In this document: positions 10,459-24,536 of the stretch, in pieces
How positions within the stretch are numbered: the first letter of the stretch is position 1
Layout: every line of letters begins with the position of its first letter
Notes under the pieces: generated by a model
Database searches by the model: none
What the model was told of the DNA's origin: nothing
The model's input: the letters and a program-made list of their open reading frames with translations, nothing else
From: Atherinomorus stipes
Lineage: Eukaryota; Chordata; Actinopteri; Atheriniformes; Atherinidae
NCBI GenBank assembly: GCA_023101725.1
Contig: JALJCO010007928.1
Location: 496,001-560,000, forward strand
Direction: 5' to 3'
DNA: 64,000 nt
Translations under genes and position numbers: made by a program

Positions 10459-13400
10459 GGTGTGTATGCATGGTCATCCTTAAATTTATTCATACCCTCC
10501 AACTAAAAAAAGGAATTGAATTTGACAGTCAGTGAAATAAGTTAAAACAACAACAAAAAAAAATTCTATAAAAATCATGATATTGATTTTAAAATTGTTG
10601 TTCGAAAGAAATATTAAAAATGAAACCTAAGCGCCAGAATGGGACTCCGAAACTAAAATTAGGTTGAGCAACATTTTGAGGCAATCTTTGCAATTAAGAG
10701 TTTTTTCTAATGTTCAAAAAGGTTTCTACACCTGGTGACAGGTATTTTGACCCACTGTGTCTGGGACAGTTCTGCTTGTTTGCTTTTTAAAAAATATTAT
10801 TTCCATCCACAATTTTTATTTCATTAAATTATAATTTTGTAATTTGTAAGTTTCTTATTATTTGAATTACTTTTGTAAATTTAGCCTTTTCTTTAATTGG
10901 AGGGTATTTTTTGAGGACGGCTGTGTACATATAATGAAAAGAAAATTAAAGTGAAATGTAGCCTGTTTTAATGACGCTGAACCATAAAACCGATAATCTG
11001 TTAGTCCAAAATGGCACAAAGTCTTAGGTTTATAAACCACATAATAAAACCAAGTCCACTGAAGGTCACCTCAAGCATAAAGCAGCACTAAAGCTAAAGT
11101 ACCAGTTCTGATCCAGTCTGAACAGTCAGGTTTCTTTGTTTCAAACTGGTGTGAGTAAACTGGTAAAAGTTTGCAAATTTCAAATGTCAATGAGAGAAGA
11201 TCTGACACATGGCATACTCACATGGCAGCTGCTGGGTCTCTGCATTGTGCCTTCCTTTTATATTCCATAAACATGAACTGCATAGCCGACACACACAACA
11301 CTGTTTCTATCCCTGAAAGAAAACTGCTCACTTTCTAGATGCAAACTGCATCGATCTCTCAAACGTGTCCGCACGCTGCCTCTCCGTTCTGCCTCATTTT
11401 GCCCTTCATTGCTCCCTCTCTCTCTCACAGCTTCACCCTAATGTGATGTCATCATCCTGACGCCAGCCACCTGATCAGACCTGCCTCCATACACACCTTG
11501 ACCTGACGCACATAAACACACTCGACTGACGCAAACACTTCCCTGCAGTCTGCATCTTACAACCTGTTAATCAGAGCTCAGTTCAAAAGCAAACGGGTGT
11601 TTTTTAAATCTTTTATTACTTTAGTAAAGACACTTTCCTTTCTTGTTCTGATCTCCATATATTGATGAGTGAGCTAAGCTCCCCACATTTCAGCAGTTTA
11701 TAACTTTATAGGTTCTGTGATGAGTAATTTCATTTTCTTTTTTATGAGTTCAACATAAGTCAATACAGCACTTCTGAATTTGGTCTTTGATCCACTATAA
11801 GGATCCTGGTCCTCTGCCAAAAAGAGGTTAATCAGTGACCTGGGACATCGGACATCACAGCAAACAGTTCTTACTCAACAGCTGAACATGTTTATTCTGC
11901 TCTAATGACACAGCATGCCTAATAAACCCAAAATTTAACACTTACAAGTCAAAAACTTCAATCACTGGCAAATTAAACCATTGGATAAAAGTAAAGAATT
12001 TGAGAAAAATTACCATATTTCCAGTTGTGTTGAACAATGAAGCTGTTTAACAGTTGGGAATCTGCCCTCAACCTGCTTGCTTACTAGTACGCATCTTTGA
12101 AACCTGCCTGTCTTGTCTTTTGTAGCAACAGATCTGTTTCACTTGACTAAATCTAGACAATGTGCAAGAATCTTGCTCATTGCAGCCTCTCAACCAATCA
12201 CACACAGTCACATAAAGTAATAAAGAGGCATCAAGCACGACATAAATCTGTCCAAAAGTGAGTTACTGAGTCATGTTCATGGATAAAATTGGAAATTTTG
12301 TCTTTAGGTGTCCACATGAAACTGAAACCTTGTGCATCCTCCCCCTCTGAATACCTTTTACCATCTCTTTGGCTATACTTCCTGGTTTTTTATAACATAT
12401 TTTCTGTCCATTTCTCTTGCTAAAGTCATTAGAATAGACTCCCCTGCTTTCAGTCTCCAAACACGACAGGAAATCAACATATCATGTTGCAGCTTCAACT
12501 CAGAAAACAACACAATGCATCACAGGCTTGGTATCATTATGCTGTATGGTTTAGTTTGAAACAGCAACCAGCAGCATGACTCGTAAATCTGAACTGTCAT
12601 CCAGTCACATCCTGCAGATGCGCTGACATCACCGTGTGGAGTCAGAGTCCCTGATGGTGCGTCTGTGACTCATGGATGCCCACAAAGCTCTTTTTTCATC
12701 AGCTTTTCCAACCATCTATTCGACAAATAAACACCAAGTAGCCAAATCATCTGATCAATGTTATTGATTAAACATAATCTGCTCTTTATTTTGCTAAAAG
12801 ACAGAAAACAATATTACTCCTTACTTATTTGTAGGTGTGAACAAACATTTCTTGTTTTGCATAATATTTTGCGCCCACTAAACGACACCATCTACATGTT
12901 GCTCCTTGTTAAACTTGGACAGGTTTTCTCACTTTGGTGACTCTGGGGATGGACGATGCCAAACCTTTTCCTGTTGATACAATACCAGTAGTTTACGGTA
13001 CTTTTTCATCCATATCGATACAGGTACCAATACTGATACTGATACTTTTTGTCCCTCAGAAGAAAAGTATGTGATTGAACAGTTTGTATTAATATCTTGA
13101 ATGCAAGGAAAATATCAAATAAAAGTAAAACCTGAGAACAGAAGAACTGGAAGTACTGCTTTTAAAACAATAGATCATATTGATGAGTAAATTAATCCAA
13201 AAAATAAGAATAAAAACTTATTTCAATGATCAAATAACTCAAGTAAAGGTTAAGATTATTTAGGTTTATTCAGTGGAAAATGTTCAAATTTAAGATGTAA
13301 TAAATTTACCAAACTATAATGTGCAATAAGCTGCATTAAAGGGACAAATGGCACGATTAAGAAATGAGACTCACGAGTGCCGCAACTGATGCTGCGCAGT

Positions 13401-16400
13401 GGCGGAGCCAGAAGTTTTTCACTGGGGTGGCCAGGGAGAGACCATTACTCAGATACCTCAGAGCGCATGTATATATATATTATATATACATCCAACTGTA
13501 CGGTGTAGCTAGTGTGTAAAATATGAAGGAAAAGTGGTTTGGAAGCAGTTTGGGACCTCCCCTGTGAAGCAGAAATTTTGTTTCCCCAATCGCAATATCT
13601 CAGCGAGAAAAGCGTAAAAGTGGGATTTTCATCTTCTGCATGTCCAATCTTAAACATTCCAACTGTGTGGGGTAGTTAGTGTCTAAAATAAGAAGGAAAA
13701 GTGGTTTGGAAGCACCTTGGGGTCTCTGTAACTGCTTGAGTGTTTCCCGGTTAAAGCGTGGGGGTGGCCAGTGATCGGCCCTGGCCAACCCGTAGCTCCG
13801 CCACTGGCACTGCGGTAACTGCAGCCATCAGCCAAGCTGGCACGGGAGCGCACACAAACTGAAGCTATAATGTTGTTTACTGCGCTAATAAAGTCTTTTT
13901 CTTTGCAGCACCACTTTTTGGTGTCTTTCAGTTGATCTGGATCGTTTGCTGACGGCAGAAGAATCCAGTGTTTGAATTCACCGCAACCGTCTACTTCCTG
14001 TATCAAAACTGTCGGAACGCGCATGCAGCGTCATTTGACATTACATCCGCAGGAAAGAGTGCAAAATTCGGCCGCTGAATCACAGCGCATTCTGCAGCAC
14101 ACAGCCTGCTCAAGGCAACAGAGAGAGACATGGGTGGGCTCATTCTTTTTGGTTTTTAACGCTTCATTGCCCAATAGTATTAAAAAACTGGACAATTCCT
14201 GCCTCTAGTCCCTTTCAACCACTGAAAAATAACAAAACATCATCCTCAGCATCATTATCAGTAACAGTAGCAGCAGCATCATGACATCTAATAGGCTACC
14301 ACCATCATGTGACAGATGCTAGAATCTGGCTGGTTTAGCACATTATTTCACAGCCAAAAAGTCTTAGAAGTAAAAACAAATTGCATTTTTTGTCCGTACA
14401 GTGGCATCTCGATACTCAAAAAAAGTATCGAATCCGATATTTTATCTGGCTGGTATCGAAGTATTCACTTCAGAGTATCGATATGTCCATCCCTACGTGA
14501 CCCATAACGAAGGTTAACATCTGCCTTGCAGAGTCGGGTCTATCTGCGGCTTGCAAGAGAGAGGCGCGTTGTAAAGTGGGCGTGTCGTCGAGTGACGTCA
14601 CTCAACGACACGCCCACCCGACCTATGAGAGCACGGTAAAATCAGCCCAATGTTGACCCTGGTCTCTTCCTCCCATAATGTCCACTTGGAATTCCTTGAT
14701 GAATCAGTTATGGTGCATGTATGGTGCACTTTATCAGCTTTGTGAACCTGCAGGGCAACAATGGCTCCAGGAATGTACAGAATTAATGTCAGTGTGCGTC
14801 AGAACAAGGCAGAATCACGGAGTTTTATGTTGGACAGTTATAGTGTTACTTCAGATTAACTCTCGGCATTTTTATAACAGAGGCTTGACAACTGGAAAAA
14901 AAATTTGAGTTTTGTGTTTTGCTTTAAGATACAACATGCAGGCAGGAGCCTGAACCATGACCTTGATTTATTTATTTATTTATTTACATTTTGCAAAGCA
15001 GCATATGTAAGGAGGAGGAAAATAAAGTGGAGGTCATGGCACCTGTATTTTGTTTCCCTTTCTGTTTTGCTTTTCATCATCCTTGTAAGGTTCACCAGTA
15101 ACACTCCACCCATGCCTTTCCTGTTGCACATCAGTTTTTAATTGCACAAAGTGGTGTTACACCTGCAGCTATTTTGCCAGTAGAGTGAAGAGCAGCAGGG
15201 CTTAGAGGATGGCTGCATGGCAGCAAAGTGCAAGGTCGCTGGGTATGCATGAAGAGGTGAACAGAGGTGTAAATGGAGGGAGGGAATTGATCGGTCAGGA
15301 GGAGGAAAACTACAGCAGCTCCAAATGAAAAGAAGAGGGGAAGGAGAAGGAGAAGTACCAGGAGAAGGGAGTGATTCATCGGAGTATTTTTAAAGGCTGC
15401 TCTGAAATATGATGTCATCCTTGGAGAGAGGCTGCATTTATACTGTACCAGTCTGTGTGCGCAGACCACAACACAGCAGTAACAGCACAGTGGCTTAAAC
15501 CACCCGTCCGACCCCCCCACTTCCCTTCGCCTCCATTCCACACAGTTTTCAAGTTAACAGCTAAATGAGCCAGAAAGTCAGGAAATTTCCAGAGTCACTC
15601 TGATGAGATGTGAGATGTTCCATCCGGTGACATTGAACCACCGCTTACTTGAAATTTAAACAAAAAAACTAAACTGCGCCAATCAGCCGGAACATCATTA
15701 CCGACAGCAACGCAACATCCTGCCCTTAAAGTTGAGTTAAAGGCAAAAAAGACGGGAAAGTGCAAAGATTCAAGCGACTCTGACAATGTCAGAGCTCTCT
15801 CTTGACAATCAGGGTTGTTTTTATTTATTATCGTAAAAATAGTGGCACAAATATGGCAGCTACCATTATTTGTGAATGTGGTTGTGAACCCCATTCACAA
15901 ATAAGTGATTTTTCTGCTACTCTTCTCAAAGTGACTTCTTGATTGATTGCATTGATTGTCCACCTGTGCACATTCTTCTTAAGCATCTTAAAAAGGCCAT
16001 CATGCCTCAGTCTTTAAAAACTACTATTCCCAGAATGCTTTGCCAGATGATTGCTCACAGGTGAATAGGCTTTATGCACAGCTTCAGTACTTCCTGAACT
16101 TAGTACTGCACCTTTATTTCCTGTCTTACATGATTGGATGAACTGATTGAGACAGGTGTGTCTGATGGTCTGGTGGTCTGATGGCAAATGGTCAGACACA
16201 CCTGGATTAATCAGTTCATCCAATCATGTAAGGCAGGAAACAAAGGAGCAGTACTAAGTTCAGGAAGTACTGGAGATGTGCATAAAGCCCATTGCATACT
16301 GTCAGCGATGTGAGTGGAACTGAACTCTTTTGGTCTGTTTGGTCTGATGAAGGTCCCCTAGGACCGAAAGCTCAGCAATAAAGTTGACATTTGTACAGAT

Positions 16401-19400
16401 GAAGTGTGCGGAAATCTCCTCTCTTCCCTAAAAGAGTTTTCAAAATTATATTTCATGATATCCTTAATTATATTAATGTTGGGGTCATTGGGGTTATTGG
16501 CCCCAAATATTGGCATGTTTTATCAGCCATCAGCTGAGGAGAAAATATCAATATCGGTATCGGCCCTACAAAATCTGTATTGGTCGATCCCCAGTAGATA
16601 TCAGAGATGCACTGATTCCATTCAATAATAACCGGCAGAATGGCCGACCAAAGGGAAAACGACCAAAGGACATTTAGCCTTGTTAAAAAATGTAACATAT
16701 TAACAAAGACATGGTATAAATTTACTTAATATTATTCAAACTAAAACAAAGTGTACATAAGCAGCAAAAAGAAATAAATATCACTTCTCTGCTCTGTGTG
16801 ATGGTGTAACCAGTGTTGCAAACATCAAATTAAGTGACTAGATGGCTGCTACTGTGCTGCTGTGTATAAGAGTAATATATAAATAAAAGACTGGATTGGC
16901 TCACTCATCTGATATCCGATTCAGCTAGTTAGTCAATATCGGAGCCAATATCTGATCCAGGTATCAGATCGGTGCATCTCTAGTAGATATAATTGATTTT
17001 TCTGTCATTGACCTCTGATTATGTTCCTTGCTGCACCTTTAAGGAATGCTGTACTTGTTGAAGCTCTACATTCTGCTTCTAAAACTATTGAAGCAAATTT
17101 TAAAGTGAATTTTGTTTTATGATATGGTACTACTGAGGAGATCCATGGTAACCAGTGTAAATAAATGCCTTTTTACGGTCAGTATTCCTCTCAGCTGCCT
17201 AAAAAAAAGCTCATATGCAATAGAAATAATCCTCCTGGAAACAAAGGCGATTGTGCAGAAGGATTCCAGCTGTGGCTGGATTTTCTTTAGATTTCCTGCT
17301 TATTAAACAAGCACAGAAAGTTATTTTTTAATTTTTTGCAGATCTGATGATCAGCAAGTTCAGCAGGGTCAAGACAAATTACATTTTTGGCACAATTACA
17401 TAGATTACTTATAATCCCATGCACATGTACACAATAGCTGACATCATAATCCTTATCTTACACCAATCCTTTGTGTTCTGTGTTGTTATGTGCAACATAT
17501 AAGAGCACACAGGGACTCAGACACGACTAAGTCAGCAAGATTTTGGCCAATAGAGTCAATTAAAAAGTTAAAACTAGAACTAAAATGTTCCTAAAGCAAA
17601 AACATGGAGGGAAAAATATAGTCACAATGTTCAGAGTTACATCACAGTTAATCTGCTGCAGCACTGTTGTAGCAACATTGTGTGCTTTTATCTGTTTAGT
17701 TCTTGGCACAAAAGCATCCTGATGACTCCTAGAATGAGTCTTTCAAGATTTGATTACTTTCAGACGTAATAAAATAATTAAAAGAAAAAAACTCTCCCTT
17801 ACATAATAACAACAATAATCATAATAATGATGATATTAATGGAATAAAAACCAACTCTTCCTTCCACACGCTGGTTGTTTACATCGATGTAATAAATTTG
17901 AAGTAAAATGCAAAGTTACATTTAAAAGTCAACATAAACCCCGAATGAGCTACAGTAAACTAAGCACCTGTTTCTCAGTCCAGAACGGTGCTTCTCAAAC
18001 ATTTTCAGCATTATACCCTCTGTAGCATCATTTTTCAGCAAAGTACCTCCTAAACCAGAGATGCCAGTCAAATTTTAGTTCAGAAGCCACATATATAACA
18101 GCAAAATAACCTATAAATAATGAAAACTCCACACTTTTCTCTTTGTTTTATTTAAAAGAAGTACAGGTTTATCATGAAAGTGCTTCCATTATTATTTTTT
18201 AATTTTAGAAAATAACATAATCAACCTGAAATTTCTGGAGAAACACAAGTGCAGTTTGAACAATATTTGGAGGCAATTACACGGTTATATCATTTTGTTT
18301 CATTGGTTTACATACTGTATTCAATGTGATCGATATTTGAAATTTTCATTAGAAACATTTTTATAAATAAAATGCAAAAATTCTTAAATGCTTATATGAT
18401 ATAAAATGATATATGATAGCACATCCATTACATATGTTTCTTTTAAATTTTTCTTATTTAACACTGTGTGCTTTTATCCCATTACTTTTCCTCTGTAGCA
18501 GTTTGAGATCTGTTTACAAATGTAAATGTATTACTATAATAAAGTGTATTTTACTACTGTATGTTCAAATTCATAACTTCTTTTGTATTTTTATTTGAAA
18601 TTCATCATTAAAGTGATTAGTTTCATATATTATTTTTTTTTAAATCATTAGCTTCATACATATCAAATATATTTCATTCTAAGCATCTGATTTTATTTTA
18701 GATTTTTATCTTTATTTTTTTTTAAACTTTAAAATAGTTACTTTTTTAAATTTTTTTTTTACATATTTACACATTTATATATCTAACTTTCATTTTGACT
18801 TACAGAACAACAAACCTTGCAGCGACATCAAATATTAAATAAAAGATATCTGCAACTGAATATAGTATTAAGTATTTTACATTATGATTTGAGGAATTTT
18901 TCAAGATTTAAAAGTTATTTTAAATGTACATACGTGTACATTTCCACATATTTAGGACTTGGGCAGACCAGGATGACGCCTTTATGTGAAAGAAGGAATG
19001 GAGGCAGATGCCGAGAAACCAGGAAGACAAAAACCTGCACTAAGGATTTTTCCCTTGAGTGTCATAAAGTTCAGACTTTGTTGTTTTTTTTATGTCTTTG
19101 ATGTTTTTGTTATAGTGGTTCAGTCGTTTATTTAAAGCAGGGTGCCCCAGTCCGGTCCTCCAGAGCTTCTATCCTGCAGATTCTGGTTGCATCCTTTCTC
19201 TAACACACCTGAATCAAATGAACAGCTCGTTACCGCCTCTGCAGAGCTGAATGACATGTGCATGAGGGGGATTAGCTATTTGATTCAGGTGTGATGGAAA
19301 GCGTATGTTCAAAGTTACAGGATAGTAGCTCTCAAGGACCGGACTTGCGCACCCCTGATTTAAAGTTTTGATAAACTCTTGTGCCTTCTTCAAATTTGGC

Positions 19401-22400
19401 GACACTGGCCAACAAAATCATCATACTTTCATATTTTTTTCTGCTTTTTTCTCACAAATTACATAAAAAAACCCTTCTATACTACTCAAAACTACCAAAC
19501 AGTTGATTTTTTTTTAGGATTTTAACCCTTTGAAAGCCAGTTTGAATGCTTAAATTGCTGACACATTCATTAGAAAAAAAAAAACACAAAAACAGAATGA
19601 CTATCCATATATTGAATATTACAGTGATGGGTCTTTGGTGTTGATTAGACACTTGCACATGCCAAAGATCAGCAACAAAATTGATTTGATTCCATTTGTA
19701 TTTCCATTTGTTAGAAATGAAGAGTCATTTGGGAGCTGCAGGATCTTTTAACACTGAACAAGAGCTGCACATCTCCTCTCTAATTGCCGTCATGTACTCA
19801 ACAACAATCGTCTGTATCTTATGTAATCCTTAACCAGTTTTTATTATATTATGTTTGTTCCAAGTGAAAGAAATTTAATATCATGCTGATTGATTTTTGG
19901 AATTAAAATAAATTATGGTGATTGGATGTAATATGATATCCAGATAAACAGCTTTGTGTGAACTCAGATTAACATGTTGCTTTCATTCCAGCCTCTGAGT
20001 TCCTCCATATATACAAATATGTACAACCTGCTTGCTTGATAGTTTAATAAGAGGCTAAATTACCTTTAACTGTAAATGTCAGGACCTTCAGTCACTTCAT
20101 CCAAACACACCCTGACATGTAAGCCTTCCCATGCTGGCTGGACAGATGTCATCACAAACATGCTCACAAACATAGTTTCACTGCAAACAGTGAGGTCACA
20201 TTTAGGTGCAGAGGGAATAAGAAACTTGTTATATGAACTTATTAATAAAGGGTTCAGAGCCTCACAGTGACCCTGCACATCTAACATCAGGACAAATGAC
20301 AAATATTTTTTACAGAAGGATTGTTTCAATCTAACCTTTGAATAACCTCTTAATCTGCAATGTCGGAGCAGGGATTATTGGCAATGCAGTGGCTTATAGG
20401 TGCTGTTGTGTCAGTGGAGATGCACCCACAACTCCCAGTGTCATCACAGCAACATTTTAGACTTATTATCTCTATTTAATTCAGTTAGTTTTCATTTAAT
20501 CAAATAGCAGTAAATCAACAACAAGCATAATATTTTGATGAAAAGTTGCCCCCCCCCATTATGTCTCAAATAACAGACACACAGGACATGCATTCCCTAG
20601 AACAAATATGTTTAATTTATTTCCTCAAGTCAAAAAGCTATTTGATCATTTTTCGAGGTTAATTTCAATCATCACAACGATACCCATCATTCACGAACAC
20701 CATCATCCATCCGTCTTATCCGAGGTCAGGTTGCATGGAAGCCCAGACTTCCCTCCCTGTCCACCTCCACCAGCTCATCCAGGGGATCCCGAGGCATTAC
20801 CAAGCCAGCCGAGAGACGTAGTCCCTCCAGCGTGTCTCGGGTCTTCCCGGGGTCTCGCCCCAGTGGGGCGTGCCTGGAACACCTCACCAGGGAAGCGTCC
20901 AGGAGCCACCTCATCTGGCTCCTCTCCATGTGGAAGGGGCGCCGGCTCTACTCTGAGCCCCTCCCGGATGACCGAGCTTCTCTAAGGGAGAGCCCGGCCA
21001 CCCTGCACCTCATTTCAGCCGCTTGCACTTGTCATCTCGTGCTTTCGGTCAGCTCATGACCATCGGTGAGGGCAGGAACGTAGATCGACTGGTAAATCGA
21101 GAGCTTCCGGCATCATCATCATCAAAATAATCCCAGTAGGGTCTGTTGTTTATCGGGTGTTTCCTTTTCCATCCATTCATCCATCTCTCATAAGTTTCTA
21201 CCTCGAGCATACAGCACTTTTCTCCTGGTTTCTGCTGCTGCAGGATACGCACCATCTAACTGTCAATGCAACTCAGGAAAGGAAAATGAAAACCTTCTGG
21301 TTGCTGTGTGCTTATTCAGCAGAAACTTCCTCATTACCTCGACCTCAAATGAGCATATGAATGGTTTTTATTATCTTTTTTTTTAGCATCTTTAGTTTTT
21401 TTGGTCAGTGCTCATGAAAATTTCAACATCTCACAACATTTTTCAGACTGGATGAAGTGTTTTAAAAAAGAGTAGCTGATAAAAGCTAATTACTATGTCG
21501 ATTTCTTCATCTCTTCATCTTTGCGCCATCATCAGAAGACCCCCTCCTTTCCTGTTTATTTACAACTAAACGCATCTTCCTGTGTTTAGGCCAGGAAGTA
21601 CTTCACTGATCATTTTAGAGGAGCTGCCCTCATCATCTCTGAGATAATGCGGCACTGTGGTTAGAAGGAAAAGACTAAATTATGGTTTAGACCCGAAGTA
21701 CTTTTGCTGAATACAAAAAAATTAATCCAAACTTTTAAAAGACTGATTAAAACACTAAATCACTGCACGTCGTCGGGTAACCAGATGGGAACCATGAGAG
21801 GGTCCGTTTTACTGCTTTACATTTAAAGCTACTTCTCAGTTTTGGACTTTGAGATCAGACGTCTGAAAACCGAAGATTCACCTTGACTCACGGGTCCACG
21901 GTGTACCCTGCCTCTCGCCTTGCAACAGCTGGGACAGACTCCAACTCCCCCACAACACTGAATTGGATTAAGCTGCTATATAAAATAGATGTATTGATGG
22001 ATAGAAGGTCGGACGGATGGATAAATGGATGGTGGGTGGATTACAAAGCTCTTGGGGGGAAAGTCGAGGATTTTTAGCTTTTAGTGCTCCATATGCTGAG
22101 AGCCAGACACTTTCAGCAAAGTGATTTCCACCACTCAGAAAGAAAAAGATTATGCAACAACAGATTGACAGCCCACATTTTTACTTGTTTCCTCATCAAT
22201 TATATTTCATTTCATTTTTAAAAATTGCTGTAAGTTCTCTCATTGGAGTGAATCTTGAAAAGCTTTAGCTCATTTCCATCTTTTACTTATGGATTAGGAT
22301 TTATGTGCAGGGACAGGAACAGGAAGCTGGTGGTCTGTGGTTAAAAAGCAACCTCCTGGAGAGACAGATGGAGGAGAAAATAAAAGAGGGCAATGGAATA

Positions 22401-23929
22401 AATCCCCAGGCTCTTTGGAGTCAAACGCATGGCGATGTGGAGGGGAGAAGCCAGCATGGATGAAGCAGTGGGAGGGGAGGCTGAGCTCCAGGGAAAACTG
22501 ATAAAAGCAATTAAAAAACAGGGATGAGGATGTCAGTGGTGCACAGCTCTTCTTCTGACCATAGAAAGCCCATCATCAGATTCTAGTTTGATTTTTAAAG
22601 TGACAAGAACAATTTACAAAATGTTCCACTCATGACAATATGTGAGATTTTGTAAAGGTAGACTTTGCTTTAACTTTTAGTTTCCTTACTGTTGAGTTTA
22701 TAGTAAGTGTAGTTGTAATGAAAGTGTCTTCAATGGCAACTTGAATGCATTACAGTAGTTTAAAGCTATTTTTAGCACAAAATGATAAAAGATTGGAAAA
22801 AGTGAGACCGTCTGCATTCATATGGACGGAGTAATCTGATAAATCTGATAAAGACCTTACAGTCGAATGAATCGCTACAATCTGAACAGCATTATAGTTC
22901 AAGTCTCAGCTGCATTATGTGGACAAGACGCTGTCTTACAAAGCTGCAGAGACCAGACTTGCTTTTTATGAGTGATTTGGGGCTTTTTAAAAACTTTTCG
23001 TTTTTTCTTTATTTTTGTTTAAAGAACCAATACGAAGGATAAGCCAGAGTTTTCTGGGATTTTGGTGGGCTGCATGCTATTTTTGTGCGCCAGCATGCTC
23101 ATATGTCATCAGTCCAGGACGGTCTTTTACTTAGTTTACACATTAACTTGTTTCCACTTGATTCTCTGAATGTGCTTCATTTTTACTTTGATCTAATTGT
23201 CTGCTTTCAGGTGTAACTGAGGTACACATTGGATGTTTCATTCATATCATCTGTACAGCAAAGTCCTATTGATCACCCAGATTATGACATTTAAACTCTT
23301 CTCTACTTAGTTGCATCCACATCAATCAAAATGACAAGAAAACTCCACTAAAAGCCACCACCTAGGCATTGCTAACAGAACAAAACACAAGTTGAACCTG
23401 AGGAAATGATGTAACGGAGCATGTAACAAAAACATGTCCACTTTAGAGCTTCTGCTAACTTCTCCGCTTCAAGCAAACCACCAAAACTGTGGAAGCAGAG
23501 ACTCTGCTGATGCAAAGATGTCTGTCTTATCACTGTGGGGTGAAAACCGCTGAGCCAGCAGTCAAAGAGTTGGAAAAGAAAAAAGAAATACTTCTTCTGA
23601 GACCAGGATTATACATGCAGACGCTGTAGCTGTGAAAATATACTCCAATTATTTTGGGTAACTGCATGTTTAGGATGGGGGATTGAATCAGACATGATTT
23701 GATGCAAACCGTCGGTTTTCCTCAGACTAGCAAATATTTCATATGAGTCGGCTTGTTGTTGCAAACTGGACTGATGTGGATTTGTTTTAATTGGATCACA
23801 ATGAATTGGCTTAAATTGGATATGTGAGTAAGTAAAGTGCCTTGAGATGACTTTGTTGTGAATTAGTGCAGAAAAATTGAAGTTGAATTGAATAATCAGA
23901 ATGTATGGCGTGTGTGTACATATTGTGTA

Positions 23930-23998
<69 letters not shown>

Positions 23999-24495
23999 CA
24001 TATATACACAGTCATCCTCAGAATTCTTCATACCCTCAAATTAAATGCCTGAAGGACATTCATATCTACAGTACAGGCCCAAAGTTTAGATACCTATTAA
24101 AGAAAAGGCTAAATTCACAATAGTAATTCAAATAACAAGAAACTGAAGTAACTAACAATAAATAAAAATTTACAAAATTTGAATTTAGTGAAATAAGATA
24201 TAGCTTTTGAATTGCGGTTGGAAATAAGAATTTAAAAAAATATCTTTTTTTAGGTTCACTGTTCATGGGAAAGGTGCTCCAATGTGTCTGGGACAGTTTG
24301 TTTGTTTCTTTGTTTTTAAATCGTTATTTTCAACCACAATTCAAAATCAATGTTATATATCACTAAATTATAATTTTGTAATTTTTTTTATTTATTATTA
24401 GTTTCTTTAGTTTCCTGTTATTTGAATTACTGTTGTGAATTTACCCTTTTCTTTAACTGGAGGGTATGAATAATTCTGAGGACTGAATATATATA

Positions 24496-24536
<41 letters not shown>

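Noticed and set aside
14905..15541. Open frames around 15 kb as a possible exon
   Set aside because: No matching splice phases or family motifs; high Leu/Ser content from simple sequence.
23609..24031. 140-codon frame rich in Tyr/Ile
   Set aside because: Runs through (TA)n repeat sequence.
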